Shown one piece after another: positions 36,428-48,772 of a DNA stretch of 64,000 bases; within the stretch, counting starts at the first letter, position 1; every line of letters starts with the position of its first letter. Where the stretch lies: positions 156,494-220,493 of the forward strand of contig JTDE01000460.1 of the NCBI GenBank assembly GCA_014338405.1. The letters run 5' to 3'. Source of the stretch: Paragonimus skrjabini miyazakii. Lineage: Eukaryota > Platyhelminthes > Trematoda > Plagiorchiida > Troglotrematidae. The notes below the pieces were generated by a model. That model worked only from the letters and a program-made list of their open reading frames with translations. It was not told where the DNA came from and ran no database searches. Position numbers and translations under genes: made by a program.

Positions 36428-39400
36428 CTAAACCACAGCCAGATTAGCTACCTGTAAGTTGGACGGGGGTGTACGTGCATTTCCAGTAGAGTCACTCGGC
36501 CCCATCAACCCCGTGTTTTGGCCACTACGGTCCATGGTCGATAACGTCTAGCCGATCACAAACGTCTCTCCTATAACCGCTTTAACGCTTCATGAGCAAT
36601 ACTGGACTGGTGAATTCAAACCAACAGAGTAAAAAAGCTATATTTCCCTAACGGAATAAGCCATCATGATGGTTTTTTCACCAAATTATAGATAATAAAA
36701 GCCGCATTCATGAACGAAACAGATAAGCAAATCACTAAAAGACGAATCATTTCCACAGAATATGGGGCACCCCATGCTGGTTAAGGTTTGCCGTGCTATT
36801 TGTGGACTCTGACGTGACGTATTATATCCATACTGTGAAAACAATGAGCCTCACTTGAAATCTGTCGGTCTTTGGCCTCGTTACTGAACTGTATCATTCC
36901 ACCTCCTTTCATCATATCTTATTTAGCCCTTCTATCCCTGATGAAGGTAACTTGCCACGTTGTCGCGATCGACGTAGACAGCTCGTTCAAAAAATGTTGT
37001 CCAGATTGAGGTACTTTGAACTGAGAAGAGTGTGATCTAACGTAACTCAGCATGGCCAAAGTCAGGCAGACAGACACACACAGAGATTGAATTATTCACA
37101 CCAGTACCAACAAGTCCGACGTGTCTTCGGTGAACTGAAAGTATCGATTCTAAAAGTCATCAAAAGCATCTATACTTATAGTCCGTATGGTCCCAGAGAA
37201 ATCAGATTGCGAACAAACACGACACTTGTAAGATGTACGCTACGCCAGTTATCCCGTCCAGTTTGATCAGTACTCACATGTATCAATGGTTCATCCTGGT
37301 TTGTAACCACTTAACTAAAACTCGTATGATGAGGATGTTTTGTGTCGACACAAACCAAATGGCATTCTCATCCTGGATATATAATTTTTCAGGACGAAGC
37401 AGGTGTCCAGAGAACAAAGCCCTTTGATCTGGACTTCGGATTTTGTCGCCAGGTTCCGATTTCTGGGATGTATCGCAGTTAGACAGTAGTAGTTAGACAT
37501 TAGTGTATCTAACCGAATTACACAATACTTTTGAAGGTCGTTGCTTATCAACTCAGAATATGTTCAGTGAATGCAGTATTAAGCACATGCAAAAAGTATT
37601 TCTTCTATATTCGATGTTAAATCTCTCCTGGCGATTTAGGATAATTCACCTAATAAAGTGTGCTCGACAATTTCAATAACGCCTTTTCAGATGGTCGAGT
37701 TAACGGGACTATCTTCCAAGTCCAAAAAACATCAGAAAAGACGATCGAAGGGATTGGAATTTATACGATACTGTTTACTGAAAATACAATAGAGGTACTA
37801 TCTCACCTTGAATGTGAATCAGTCAGATAAACAAACTATCCACCAAAGGTGTTCAGAATGGAGTGGTGAGGCACAGATCCACAAATAGCCACTAGTCAGC
37901 GGGAACTGAGCTCATTAAAACAACCGGGTACAGATGAAAGTGAGAACGTGTCAAACAATACTCAGAATGGAATTATAACAGACGAGCAATACTAGTTATA
38001 CAAAGAGAAGAAAGCAAACATTTTATATGTAGTTATGGTACAAAATAGAGGTAAATTTAGAATGGAATTTCTAAAAACAAACAAAATATGCCACAACGAA
38101 TTCGCCGTTCCGTATCATACGAAACACAAGATGTTAAACGAACCAGACGGACTTCAACAATTCCAACACTCGATGCATGAAGTTCGCTAACTTTTTGTAT
38201 GAAGACTCTTAAAATCAAGCGTACCCGGCAAGTTGTGTTATCGCATGACGCGAAACTTCTTCGGGATGCCAGCCGAACAAGCATCAATTTACGGACTACA
38301 CTAACGAGCCACGAGTAGCATGTTACTATTCTTGAAAATTATGCTGTGGACCGTGCTGTGCGTATTACATAACTTATGTTTAACAGTTCTAGGGTTGCAA
38401 AAGATTAACCAGAACAACAAATTCCAAAATGTTAATGACCAATGTAAGATATCCGCACCAAATTTTGTACGAATGAAGTCAAACGGTTTGGGCTTCGTGT
38501 TTAACATGTTATTAATAAATGGATTGAGAATAATACAACATTATGAGCAATGCGTTTCATTCATCTCGGATGGTCTTCCTCAGGAGTGTTGTGGTGATTT
38601 CGATTACAACACTCTTGGATAGGCTACTCGAAGTGGTTGAAACGTAGAGTTTTACGAGTTGCTCATAATGTTGAATTATTCTCAATCTACTTATCACTTA
38701 CTGATTAATTCTTGTAGCGAACGTGATTACATCATAGTAGAGTATACGACCGTCTGTTAGAAGCTTGTTTACTTTTCTCTCTCCTAATTGTTATAGATGG
38801 AAACTAGGAAAATGTAAATATGCATTGTAGTTTCGATGTGTTTATGCGAAATTGTTTTCTAGTATTCTGTATCCATTGGATAACTCTCCTTGTCAGCTAT
38901 TTGATGATACTTTTAATTACATTTTCACTTTTACTCAACAGATTAAATGAATCGTATGTGGGTTCCGATCGGAACGACATTATTTGATAGTAAATTCCCT
39001 ATCAAGAAAACAGTTTGCTTTAAAACAGCCCAGTGATGCCGACTTAATCTCTGTGGGACGCTGTGATGAAACTATGAACCAAACTAAACTGCTCACGACA
39101 TTCTCTTTTGGGCACAATCGTTTTCTGTTCTGGTACGGAGTAATAATGCCCTGAATTTGAAGACGCTCCAATCTACATATTTATTGTTATAGAAATCATG
39201 GTCAGAGCGGTTTGTCAAAATTGGTGTCTTCTACCTCTGTTTCGACTGCCAAGCAGTTCAAACTTGTATTTTCACCGGTTAGCTACCAGAAAATGTTGTG
39301 CGGTTATTTCGCGCGAATCAAAAATTCGATTTACTGGTCAGAAGATATCGGTCAGCTACAATCTGTGAGCATAACCTTAGGAGACTACATCAAATGAAGT

Positions 39401-40405
39401 AGACGGAGTCACACCAAACCGCCATGCCTAACTGTAACATAAGACTATGGCTTGATCACGTGAGCAAACGATCGATAGTTCCACTATGTTATGCAACGAA
39501 GGGTTGGTTCACTTGAGCTAGAATTCCACATGAGTGCCAGGCCAGCTGCATGACGTCGCTTTTGCAGCACACACACGTACAAGTTCTAAAGCCATAACAT
39601 TCACGCCATCTTTTCAGACTGAGGGCAGGTTAAGTGAAACAAACCGTGTGACTACCATAATTAGATCAAATGGTCCGTCCCTTACCAGCAGCAACTACAC
39701 TAACTACTGATCTACAAATTCTTATCACAAGTATACTAGTCCAAGCATAATTCCAGTTCCGGAAGTTGAGTCTGGTTTTTGTTCAAAGTGGGTCGGTTGA
39801 GACAGTTCAAGCTAGTAAACGGCTCGATACTTAGCATGAACAGTGCATGCTTAGTGTTAACCAGAGTCCCCAATTCCTCAACAGTAATCCTCAATGCATG
39901 AACCTCGGTAGTGATTCAGAAGTTGTACCGGAACAGCCACAGCTTTAATACTGAATAGTAAACACGAGGTCAAGTGCCCCTGCCGTCTAACGTTTTCGTC
40001 TGCATTTTGTATGGATATATTCCACAACTTCCAGCGAGGCTAAACAAAAGTAGAACGACTTGATTTTCCTAAACAAAATGAGAAAACTACTGATGAGTAT
40101 GAGATATTTTACACAAAATAGAAAATAGATGACGAAACAACATATTCCGCATCCATGTTTCCATCAAAACAATCAACACACCTTTAGAAATTAGAAGTTT
40201 GAATTTTTTATTTGTGTAACTGACCAACTTTAAATGTTATTTATATAGTGGTGGTAAAATTATACTTCCCGGAGCCAAGAAATGAGTTCAGTAAATAAAC
40301 CATGAGCGTTTTTGATTTGTCCACTTTCAACTAGATTCTGGCAAAAATGTATATGCTAAATTACTTGAAACCACTAACTGATGTTACCGGTCAAAACCAT
40401 ACACC
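36428..40405. other. Unassigned; exon-like island at 37393-37482
   Basis: At 37393-37482 (+) an open stretch follows ATATAATTTTTCAG and encodes RTKPFDLDFGFCRQ before a stop, or before CAG|GTTCCG. It looks like a last exon but has no partner or family. At 38320-38622 (+) a 100-residue frame has a hydrophobic start (MLLFLKIMLWTVLCVL) resembling a signal peptide, with little else to support it. Confidence 0.2.
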
Positions 40406-40845
40406 TGCTGAGTAGTAGAAAATATCAGTTTAATATAAACTGAACATCACTCACAGTTGATCACAGCTGTCGTATTCTCATAGATTTTCTAGTCAGCCCT
40501 TTTTGAAAAGCACTAAACTCGAGGTTTGCTCTTGTTAGGGCTCATTAGTAGTGCGTAACCTTGCCACGGCCAAGACTAAAACTCAAAGGCGAATGTGACC
40601 GAGCATTTGCATATGCTGGTTTAGTCGTGAATATTGTTAGGCCAGTGATGCAGTAGTTAGCATGGTTGTCTCACGAAAGCATGGTCGGAGTTCTAATCCC
40701 GGCCGTAGCAAACATATATACCACTGATGAGCTGTAACAAGAGTGAAACTCAAGTCTAATGTTTTTATTGAAAATAGGCTGACTGAAATAACTATGGGAC
40801 AGCAAGAGCTACGATCAATAGTGAGTGGAATTCAAGCAATATAGG
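40406..40845. mobile_element. Hammerhead SINE, copy 5: two-armed unit with opposed hammerheads
   Basis: The left arm (40406-40585) is minus-oriented: tail (CTGAACATCACTCACAG), hammerhead relic 40510-40554, B-box relic. The right arm (about 40640-40845) is plus-oriented: tRNA-like head with GGAGTTCTAATCCCGG, hammerhead 40721-40765, tail. A short body piece joins them (GTGACCGAGCATTTGCAT). The unit thus has inverted ends with a ribozyme motif in each. Confidence 0.65.
40721..40765 (+). ncRNA. Hammerhead ribozyme motif with intact core, weak stem I
   Basis: CTGATGA (40724-40730), GAAAC and the GTC cleavage triplet are all present. Stem II is GCTGTAACAAGAGT, closing with G-U and one G-G mismatch. 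Stem III is ACTC/AAGT with three pairs. Stem I next to the core has mostly decayed, which should lower activity. Confidence 0.5.
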
Positions 40846-43800
40846 TTCGGATGTATTACTACCACAGAGACAAAAAGCTGCGAGTGTGACAGAAGAGTAT
40901 TCGCCCAAACCAGTGAGATTTAATGATGTGTATTGGACTAGCGCTTTTACAGTAAAGCCCGTGAAACTGCGTCACTTGAACAGTTTGAAACAAGGTGTTG
41001 ATAATAAGCATTATCTTGTTAAAATCAACCGGAATATACGTCTCAAATTTACGCAATCAGATACATTTTTAACTACTCACTGTGGGTTTTCTGACGAAGT
41101 GGATTGATCTGTAAGACAGAAACAGAGAGATTGAAACATGAAGCAGAATCAAGCACAATAAAGAGACATACATATTCAACTTAAGGGCAGTGGAGATCCA
41201 CTTTAATTTTGATGTTCATTTATGTTAGACATTAAACGGTTACTCGAGATTTCTCTTTGGCGATCGAAGGTATTGAGACCAAAAATGATTTGTGGTAGTT
41301 CTTCTGACAGATTATGTGAAATAATGGTTAGATAACAAAGCTACTCATTATATACCGTGTACCGGACAGTCCTCCAATGATATCAATCAGTAACATTGTT
41401 CACAGTCAAACGTACCGTTGCCACAGGCAGGTTTATTCACACGGTTACTGAAACCCCTGAATAAACACACAAGGAGTGAAACTAAAACATTGTCATTTTA
41501 CAAGATAATGGTCCAGGAAATGCTTTACAGATTGTAAGATTCTCTGGTTGCTTGTTACAGATTCAATGAATACTTTTTACTAAAACTGTTCTGTACTGCA
41601 ACCAATTGGTTACACGACGCATTTTGAGTTCGTTGGAAAGTCCACTTCTATCCAACATCATAGGCAACTTCGATATAAATAAAGGATATAAAAACGCATC
41701 TGCAGCACCTGTATTGAAAACTTGAGAACATGACTCTTGAACCATTGAACCGTTTAATAATAATTCATAATGAACTCACCTGGGCGTAATCCCGTAGTAG
41801 CGATGACTCTGGGTGTTTTCTCATTTTGCACGCATTCGTTTATTTCACTTGACAAAACCGTGAGTGAAATAGGAAACGACTTCCTTCACCGCATATCATA
41901 AGCCCGAATCCAATATTGTTGTGTGGCTGGTGCACATCTTTGCATAGGGTTTTGGTGTTCGTGTTGCTGATGAGACGTGTTGAGATGAAACCTCTGTGTG
42001 CTACTTTGCTGTTGACTCTTGGAACTAAATGTGTACAAAGTCATGTGCCAATGCCGTCTAGGGCCTTGGTAAATGTTTACTAATTAGCAGACTAATCACA
42101 GGTAGTGGGAGTATCTCAGGTTATCAGAAGGGGAAATGCAACTCATAGAGGAAGTAACCGACACACTTATAATATCCAACGGTTGGAAATTTTTCAACCA
42201 CAGTCGATTGATTTTCTTGTTGACGTCGTTGCTATTGTCGTGGCATATATTGACAGGAAATAAATGTTTCACATTCTTATACTTGGTAGTCGAACTGAGG
42301 ACAATCGACGTACCGCTTACAGATATTTGTAGGTGATTAGTAACGTGTGACTGACATAATGCTTCTTGAAACACCGTTGGTCTGAATGGAGACGCACTGG
42401 TCACGGCCACAAGGGTATAAAATAACAATTGCAATCCGAGGTATCTTGAAGTGTTGATATACTAATCCGATCGTTTTTTGTAAGACGTCAATTGCGTTTG
42501 GTCATCCAAAAGACGTGTGAATTAGATTGCGAAATTCGGTGTAGGCAGTGATGTGCACATCCGGTGAGCTCCAACAAGAGAGAACTTTGGCAGAAATGCC
42601 TTGTTTCGAAGAGGACTGACTGAAAAATCCATGTGGATGCTTAGGTTGCAATCAAATGCGATTGTGTCTCAAATCTAGATGAAGCCGATTGTGAATGCTA
42701 ATTTGATAAAAAGTAACGTGAAACATCTCATAAATGTTAGTTAGGGTCCTCTCGGTTGTAGCCTGTTGGGACTAACCGTCTATGGTGAATTACGTCCAAT
42801 CAGACGAACAGATTGGGGACAGTTAGAACAGTAGTTACAGCAAACATTCCGATGTCAATGATGTTCATAAGATCAGTGGCTTGGTTGGTGTGTGCAATCT
42901 CCTTAAGATTGCCAGCTTCAACCTCTTTTACACTACCGATATATAATAGGTTCAAATGAGCGCAATGGATTGCTGATTTAGGGATGGACATTATGAAACA
43001 GCAAAGTTTGACAGCTCTATCCGAGGAAAGATAAAGTTGCGGGTAGTAAATAATACGCACACGCAAATGGACGCGGATTCAATCCGCGAATGGTGCAAGG
43101 TCAATGTCCTGGCGAGAAATTCTCTGGTTTTACTGCCATTTCAAGCACATTTTTCATCCACAGAACCCGACTAAGTCACTCACAGTGGCGATGTGTACCT
43201 GTCTAATTCATATCACTACGTATACGGCACAAAAATTGCAACTAACAGCAAAGTAAACACTGCATACTATAGTTCAAAATACTCAGAACAACTATGATTT
43301 CTGAAATTCAACCTAACGATTCGAACTTCACAAGCACCACAGTTACTGTCATATCAGTAAGCTCGTATGTGACTAGTCTTAGCCGGATATCCTGGAATAA
43401 CGAACCGAAAAAATGTGGCCGAACCACGCATACTCTTCCGTTACAACTTTGGTGTTCAATGGAGTGGGAATGACTCACTAAACTAAAGATACGACAGTGT
43501 GACCATTCACAGACTGATAAAAAAAATTTTTTAACGTGATTACAGATAACCCAGGGTTTCTTTGTCCCTCATACTAGTATACACTATGGATATTGCATGG
43601 TAGCCATTGGGTTCAATATTAACGGACTCATACGCAAATCTGCATCGATTTGAGAGATGAATATCATACCAAGCGAAAAAATGACCTGATATGATTCAAT
43701 CGTACACGAAGAGTTTTCTGACTGTAGTATTCACCAATTGACAAACTTATAACATTTGATATAAACATTTATCGTGAACTAAAAATGAAACATTTGCTGA

Positions 43801-45275
43801 TGTAACTCACGATACCTCAACTTGAATCACGGCGATCCTCTTTTTTCTCTAGGTTTCTCAGTACGGCAGCTAGCTGCGGGTTGAGAAATGACGCACAGTG
43901 ATTACGTACTGGATCGAGCTGTTTTGACAGATATGGATAATATTTTTTGACTTTTGTGAGATTATAAATATGTGACTCCACCTATCACCGACTGCTCTTT
44001 TGATTCATAAACCGATAAACTACACATATGTCCAGATGTGGACAGACTACACAAGACTGGAAGATATCCATCTTTCTGAAAACCGGTGATCAAACGGCGA
44101 TCAAATGTTGATCAATAGTTCAACAAGTAAATGTATTTCTCTTGAAAAACTATTGTGAGGACTTTCATCCGGCTAGGATCATGGGAAGTACATCACCGCG
44201 TTGGTTATAAAGAGGCCATAACCAGAAAAGTATTTTATAAAGCAAATATTGTCCAGAGAATAAAAGCCTTTTTCCCGAATGACCTCACCTTGAATTCTGA
44301 TTGATCGAAGACCCACAACCAGTGATTGACTTAAGCATTCACTGAGGAGGTGTGCCAGTAACCATGGAAATTACGGCTGAATCCAGCTAACTCATGAGAC
44401 CCACTTCTATTGGACACTAAATAGTTTACTAGCCACCTACCCGGTAGTTAAAAAATGGTGTTCAATCCTGTGACATTATCATGTTTAGCCTACTCGGCAA
44501 ATGTTTCAGTTGACTCGGTATCACCTTTCTGTCATTCGATGTTAATTTAGGAAACTTAATGGGATTATACTGTCATTATGGAGTAGATATTTAAGAAAGG
44601 GAACATCGCGCTGATGTTTCAACACAGTTAGAAAGTTCGCATTAGCAGGCATTCTAACTGAGTCAGATTAGCGAGTGCCAGTGAATCACAGTATCCGAAA
44701 CTTACTGAGGTGGTAGATAGGGTACTTGTGTACCAGACACAATCATAACTCATTGGTTCACAGTAGACGTACGCCAATTCAATTTGGCTAAGACGCCCCT
44801 TAGTGTAGACCACGGAAAGAAAATGGGAAGTTAACATGGTCTTTTGGTTTTCTCTCTCTCACACTCACTGTGAGACAAAGTAATCCTCTTAGTTTAGATC
44901 ATTACAAAGATATACAGCAATTTAGAGCCCTCTTGAGACATGGTAAACTGAAGAAGAATCTTGGGAAGTTCATATCGGAAAGTGCTAAATTGTAACCGAA
45001 ACAGCATAAGTCAGATGATGCAAACAACACTCAAGGATATAACTACCTGAAACCGACTGCATTCTTCAGTTTGACCAGTCACACTGTCTTCCTTTCTGAA
45101 GGCTGAATTAACAGGATCCCAACACCGATGATAATAGACATTGTAGTGCTCAGGACTACAAGAGTACATGTGTGTGTACGTCATCTACTCTATAACTAAA
45201 CCATTGCTTCCTCTCAGCTTCCTTAGAAGGCGAAATCTGCGACTTAATTAAGCATGCTAAGGAATATTTTGGAGT
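40846..45275. other. No firm feature
   Basis: 40886-41107 (+) and 42096-42434 (-) are open frames without ATG starts. The latter begins LQLLFYTLVAVTSASP, signal-peptide-like but probably chance. Confidence 0.25.
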
Positions 45276-45780
45276 ACCGACGAGTAATAGGGGATTTGGT
45301 TAATTTCAAGTTAAAACTCACTCACATTTGTTCTCAACCTTCGCATCCAGATAGAGTTTCCAGTCAACCTCCTTGGAATAGAAGCACTATACTCGAATTC
45401 GTTTCTTGTCATCGTTCCATCGTAGTGCATAATCCGTCTAGGAAGTCGTAATCGCGGGGTCATTGACTGGAGTTTACGGTCATTAACTGTCTGCCATCCA
45501 GATGATAGGACAGCCTGATCATTACTAATAAGCAAATTGAGCTGATTGTTTGTGTAAGCTAATTTGGTCGTACCTACGTTGAGGACAATGAAATAGTGGG
45601 CTACACGATTATCTCATGAAAGAGTGGTCGGAGTTCAAATTCCGGTGGTGACAAGGAGGGACTCTAACCAGAGTGTAACTCGGGTCTAATGCATTTTTTC
45701 GAAGTACGTTGGATGAAAGGTTTATCCCATTGCAAAGGTTGTGATCAAGTGTGAGTGGTGTTTAGCTTGAAATTACCAAA
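45276..45780. mobile_element. Hammerhead SINE, copy 6: two-armed unit
   Basis: The left arm (45276-45440) is the reverse complement of the family tail and hammerhead region (CGACGAGTAATAGGGGATTT at its end). The body (GGGGTCATTGACTGGAGTT) and a plus-oriented right arm follow, with B box AGTTCAAATTCC (45632-45643) and a hammerhead relic at 45657-45692. That relic lacks CTGATGA but keeps GTAAC, stem III and GTC. Same plan as copy 5. Confidence 0.65.
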
Positions 45781-47904
45781 GTCCTCAAATATCCCACAAC
45801 AATAATGTTAAATATTACGGTAGTAAACCTCCCGAAAAGGTAATCGAATGGTCAACATGGATAGCAATTGAGAAAAATCAACTGACTCTGGTTTGTAGCA
45901 AACTAAGGAATAGAAAGGACGGATTTGTGTGGATGTATACCTAACCGAGGAATGTCAGGAGAAGAGTAAGACTGAATGCGTGTAAATGATTCGATTTAAT
46001 GGAAAATACAGAAACGCCTTTAGAGATATTCGGATGTCACGGGTAAGTTTTGACTGACAGGATATTTGCCGAATACCTTTACATACTGTGAAATGATGAG
46101 AAACAACAAATCAACGAATTTTCACGTGGAGTACATCTATAACGTGATAGATGTTTTACGGATCTATGCAGGTCTGTAAACCCCTTCGACATCAAGCCAT
46201 TGGTGAACAATAGATCCAACGCGTAGCACACACAGTCGGTAATAAATTGCCCAGTCAAAGGAAGTAGAATGGGCAGAGATTTTAAATGCCGGACATGAAA
46301 CGACAATCTACTGACTTTGGTGGAAACATCAGTAGCAGGGAGTAATCGTGTCACGTTGTCATTCACAGTAATCCACATATAGTTAACAAGAAAATATCGA
46401 GGTCTTCCAGAAATTTTCGGCTTTCACATGACCGATGGTCGCTGATCTAAGTACTGCACTGATAACTAATATCCTTTTCGTATGGCTGAACTGTGATAAC
46501 CCCGACAGTGCTAAATCTGGCCAAGATTTAGCAGTATCATGACTCGGCCTAGGTCCAGAAACGTGAATATTGAGATACGCAGTCAGTGACTAGTATGACT
46601 GGATTGCCTGATTGGCCTATGCAAAGTATACTTCAGCAGTGTTCCATTCATGAATATATACCGAACATTCCTTCATTGAAGTTTTCATTCTTTGAAGGAA
46701 GGCGACAGGTTTGTGGTCAATGAAGTCATTAGCTGGCGAGTTATTATCTGACCGTCACTACTATTAATCCCTTTTCAATCACTCCCACATTTTAAAGCCC
46801 AAACGCTCTTTTGTATTAAGTAGGCGCCTAACTGCTCGTCATGAGAACTGAATCGGCCCCAATAAAACGACATTAATCTTAGAATGACCTAAATTACTGT
46901 GAGTCCTCATGCGCATAAGGAATTAATGAACATTCAATCTGTATCAGTTCATCAAAATCTGGTAAACAAGTGTGACCCCCAAAATCTTATATCAAACAGC
47001 TAAAGTGTGAATAGACTCTCAGGGGACAGGTACATAATTTAAAATGGAACAGACAGAATTTCAAAATCGCGACACCACTCCATCGGCCAGGACGCAATGA
47101 CATTACTGTGGTCTCCATGATGACAGTCATATTTGTGTTTGAGAACTGTAGTCGTAAGTTCCCAGAATTTGTCTGATTTGTTTAACATTCACGTACGATC
47201 CAAACCTCCAGCTACCGGTCAGCGACACCATTTGTTCATTGATGTCAGAACAGAAATTTGGCTTCTAAACCATTCTACGGTTTTTAATGGGAAGGCTGGC
47301 AGATTTAGCCGTTTCATTCTACAATGCATACTGTACACAGCCAGATATCATTCCTCAACTTGTTTATAACAAAATGTGCTCCAAATGTGCGTTATGCGAA
47401 AAGCTCAGTTCAATTTAGTTTCAAAGTCCGTTATTAGAAGGACTTATTTGGTACCCTGCAGATTGTATTATCACCAAGTCAACAGTATCTTTGAAACCGA
47501 TAAATTTCCAGAATTCACTGCTCGTTTTATGCTCCTATGGAGCCAAACATTTCTTTGCGTCTGATAGAATATCCTACAGCTCACAAATCATTTCATCGCA
47601 AAAGAATCGCTTTATAAGAAATTAGTTAACTGCCCAAGTATAGCGGATATACAGGAAATAACTATGGGTACTCAGCAAACCAAAGGTAGTGTACAGTCTC
47701 TGTATTTTCATACACTTTCTGGTCGTTAACAAAGTATTTACACTGATTAGTAATTTACAGGTATCCCAAGCAGTTGAAATAGTTGGCGTGGAAGTCATCT
47801 TTAAACTATTGTGGTGGATTGCCAGGCCGGAGGTGCGAGTATTCAAACACTCAGCGGAATGCCTCAACGTGAGAGGTAGGCACGTCCACAAACCCTCAAC
47901 GATC
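45781..47904. other. No recognisable gene
   Basis: Short frames only. Around 47760-47870 (+) an open stretch follows TAATTTACAG (VEIVGVEVIFKLLWWIARP) and ends at GAG|GTAGGC, a weak exon candidate merging into the tandem repeat. Confidence 0.25.
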
Positions 47905-48150
47905 GGATGGCGGACAACAGGCGCAATCGGATGAGTCATCGATCGATCGGATCGGACCAACGGGCGAAACATGGCACGCAAAATAGGATGGACGACCGAA
48001 TCGGAGGCTCGATTATTCCAACACCAGGGGAAATATCTCGACACGGTCGTGGAGGACAGTCAAAGCTCACAGTGGATAGATGGAGGACAACACGAGCGAC
48101 CGGACGAGCCATCGCTCAACGGAATCGGACCACGGACGAAGATTGGCAGG
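47905..48150 (+). repeat. Two diverged tandem units, offset about 173 bp
   Basis: GGCGGACAACA at 47909 and GGAGGACAACA at 48082 begin aligned blocks. Both continue with CGGA.GAG.CATCG and then ATCGGACCA.CGG.CGAA. The segment is richer in G+C and CG dinucleotides than its surroundings, and abuts the palindrome at 48244. Confidence 0.5.
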
Positions 48151-48243
48151 CGGAAAGCCCCCGGATAAAAGGCACCGATCACCAACATAAACCGGGCAGA
48201 AGTGCACACGACGCGTGAGCGGAAACCTGGGGGTGTTTTGGAC

Positions 48244-48772
48244 TATACCTTTTTCCATGCTGGTTTCTCTTTTAGGCATAAGAATTTATCTTTCGTGCAA
48301 AAGCCTTTCGTTTTAGTGCAGTAGAATTTCTCCATTGTAGCTTCAGGCTGTGGAAGTGGCTTATGATTGGTCTAATGGACCCATAGTAAGCGGCCTTTCT
48401 GATTGCGACTGCACGCATTGGCTGCTGCACTAGGACAATGTCCAAGGAAACACTTGAGTTGGAAGGGCCGTTATGTGGTCCAATCGGGGTATAGAGTCCA
48501 GCCCAGATGGGGCAGAGAGCACAAGCCAATGATTGGACCACATGACGGCCTTCACAACTCAATCGTTCCCTCGGACATTGTCCTAGTGCAGCAGCCAATG
48601 CGTGCAGTCGCAATCAGAAAGGCCGCTAACTATGGGTCCATTAGACCAATCATAAGCCATTTCCACAGCCTGAAAATACAATGGAGAAATTCTACTGCAC
48701 TAAAACGAAAGGCTTTTGCACGAAAGATAAATTCTTATGCCTAAAAGAGAAACCAGTATGGAAAAAGGTATA
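48244..48772. repeat. Near-perfect palindrome (foldback element), 242-bp arms, 45-bp loop
   Basis: 48244-48485 is the reverse complement of 48531-48772. I count about 13 mismatches in 242 and no gaps (about 95%). The ends are TATACCTTTTTCCAT and its complement. The spacer 48486-48530 is unique. The two 113-residue frames found on opposite strands are mirror images of the same palindrome, not genes. It may be a foldback or MITE-like element or a recent inverted duplication. I saw no clear target-site duplication and no transposase. Confidence 0.85.

Noticed and set aside
47928..47975. CGGATGAG...GGGCGAAAC in the tandem repeat looks like a hammerhead
   Set aside because: The invariant CTGATGA is CGGATGA, no cleavage triplet pairs into stem III, and the second tandem unit does not conserve it.
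48272..48744. Two 113-residue frames on opposite strands (48272-48613 minus, 48403-48744 plus) with almost the same protein
   Set aside because: They are the two arms of one palindrome read from each side; identity follows from the DNA symmetry, and no known domain is present.
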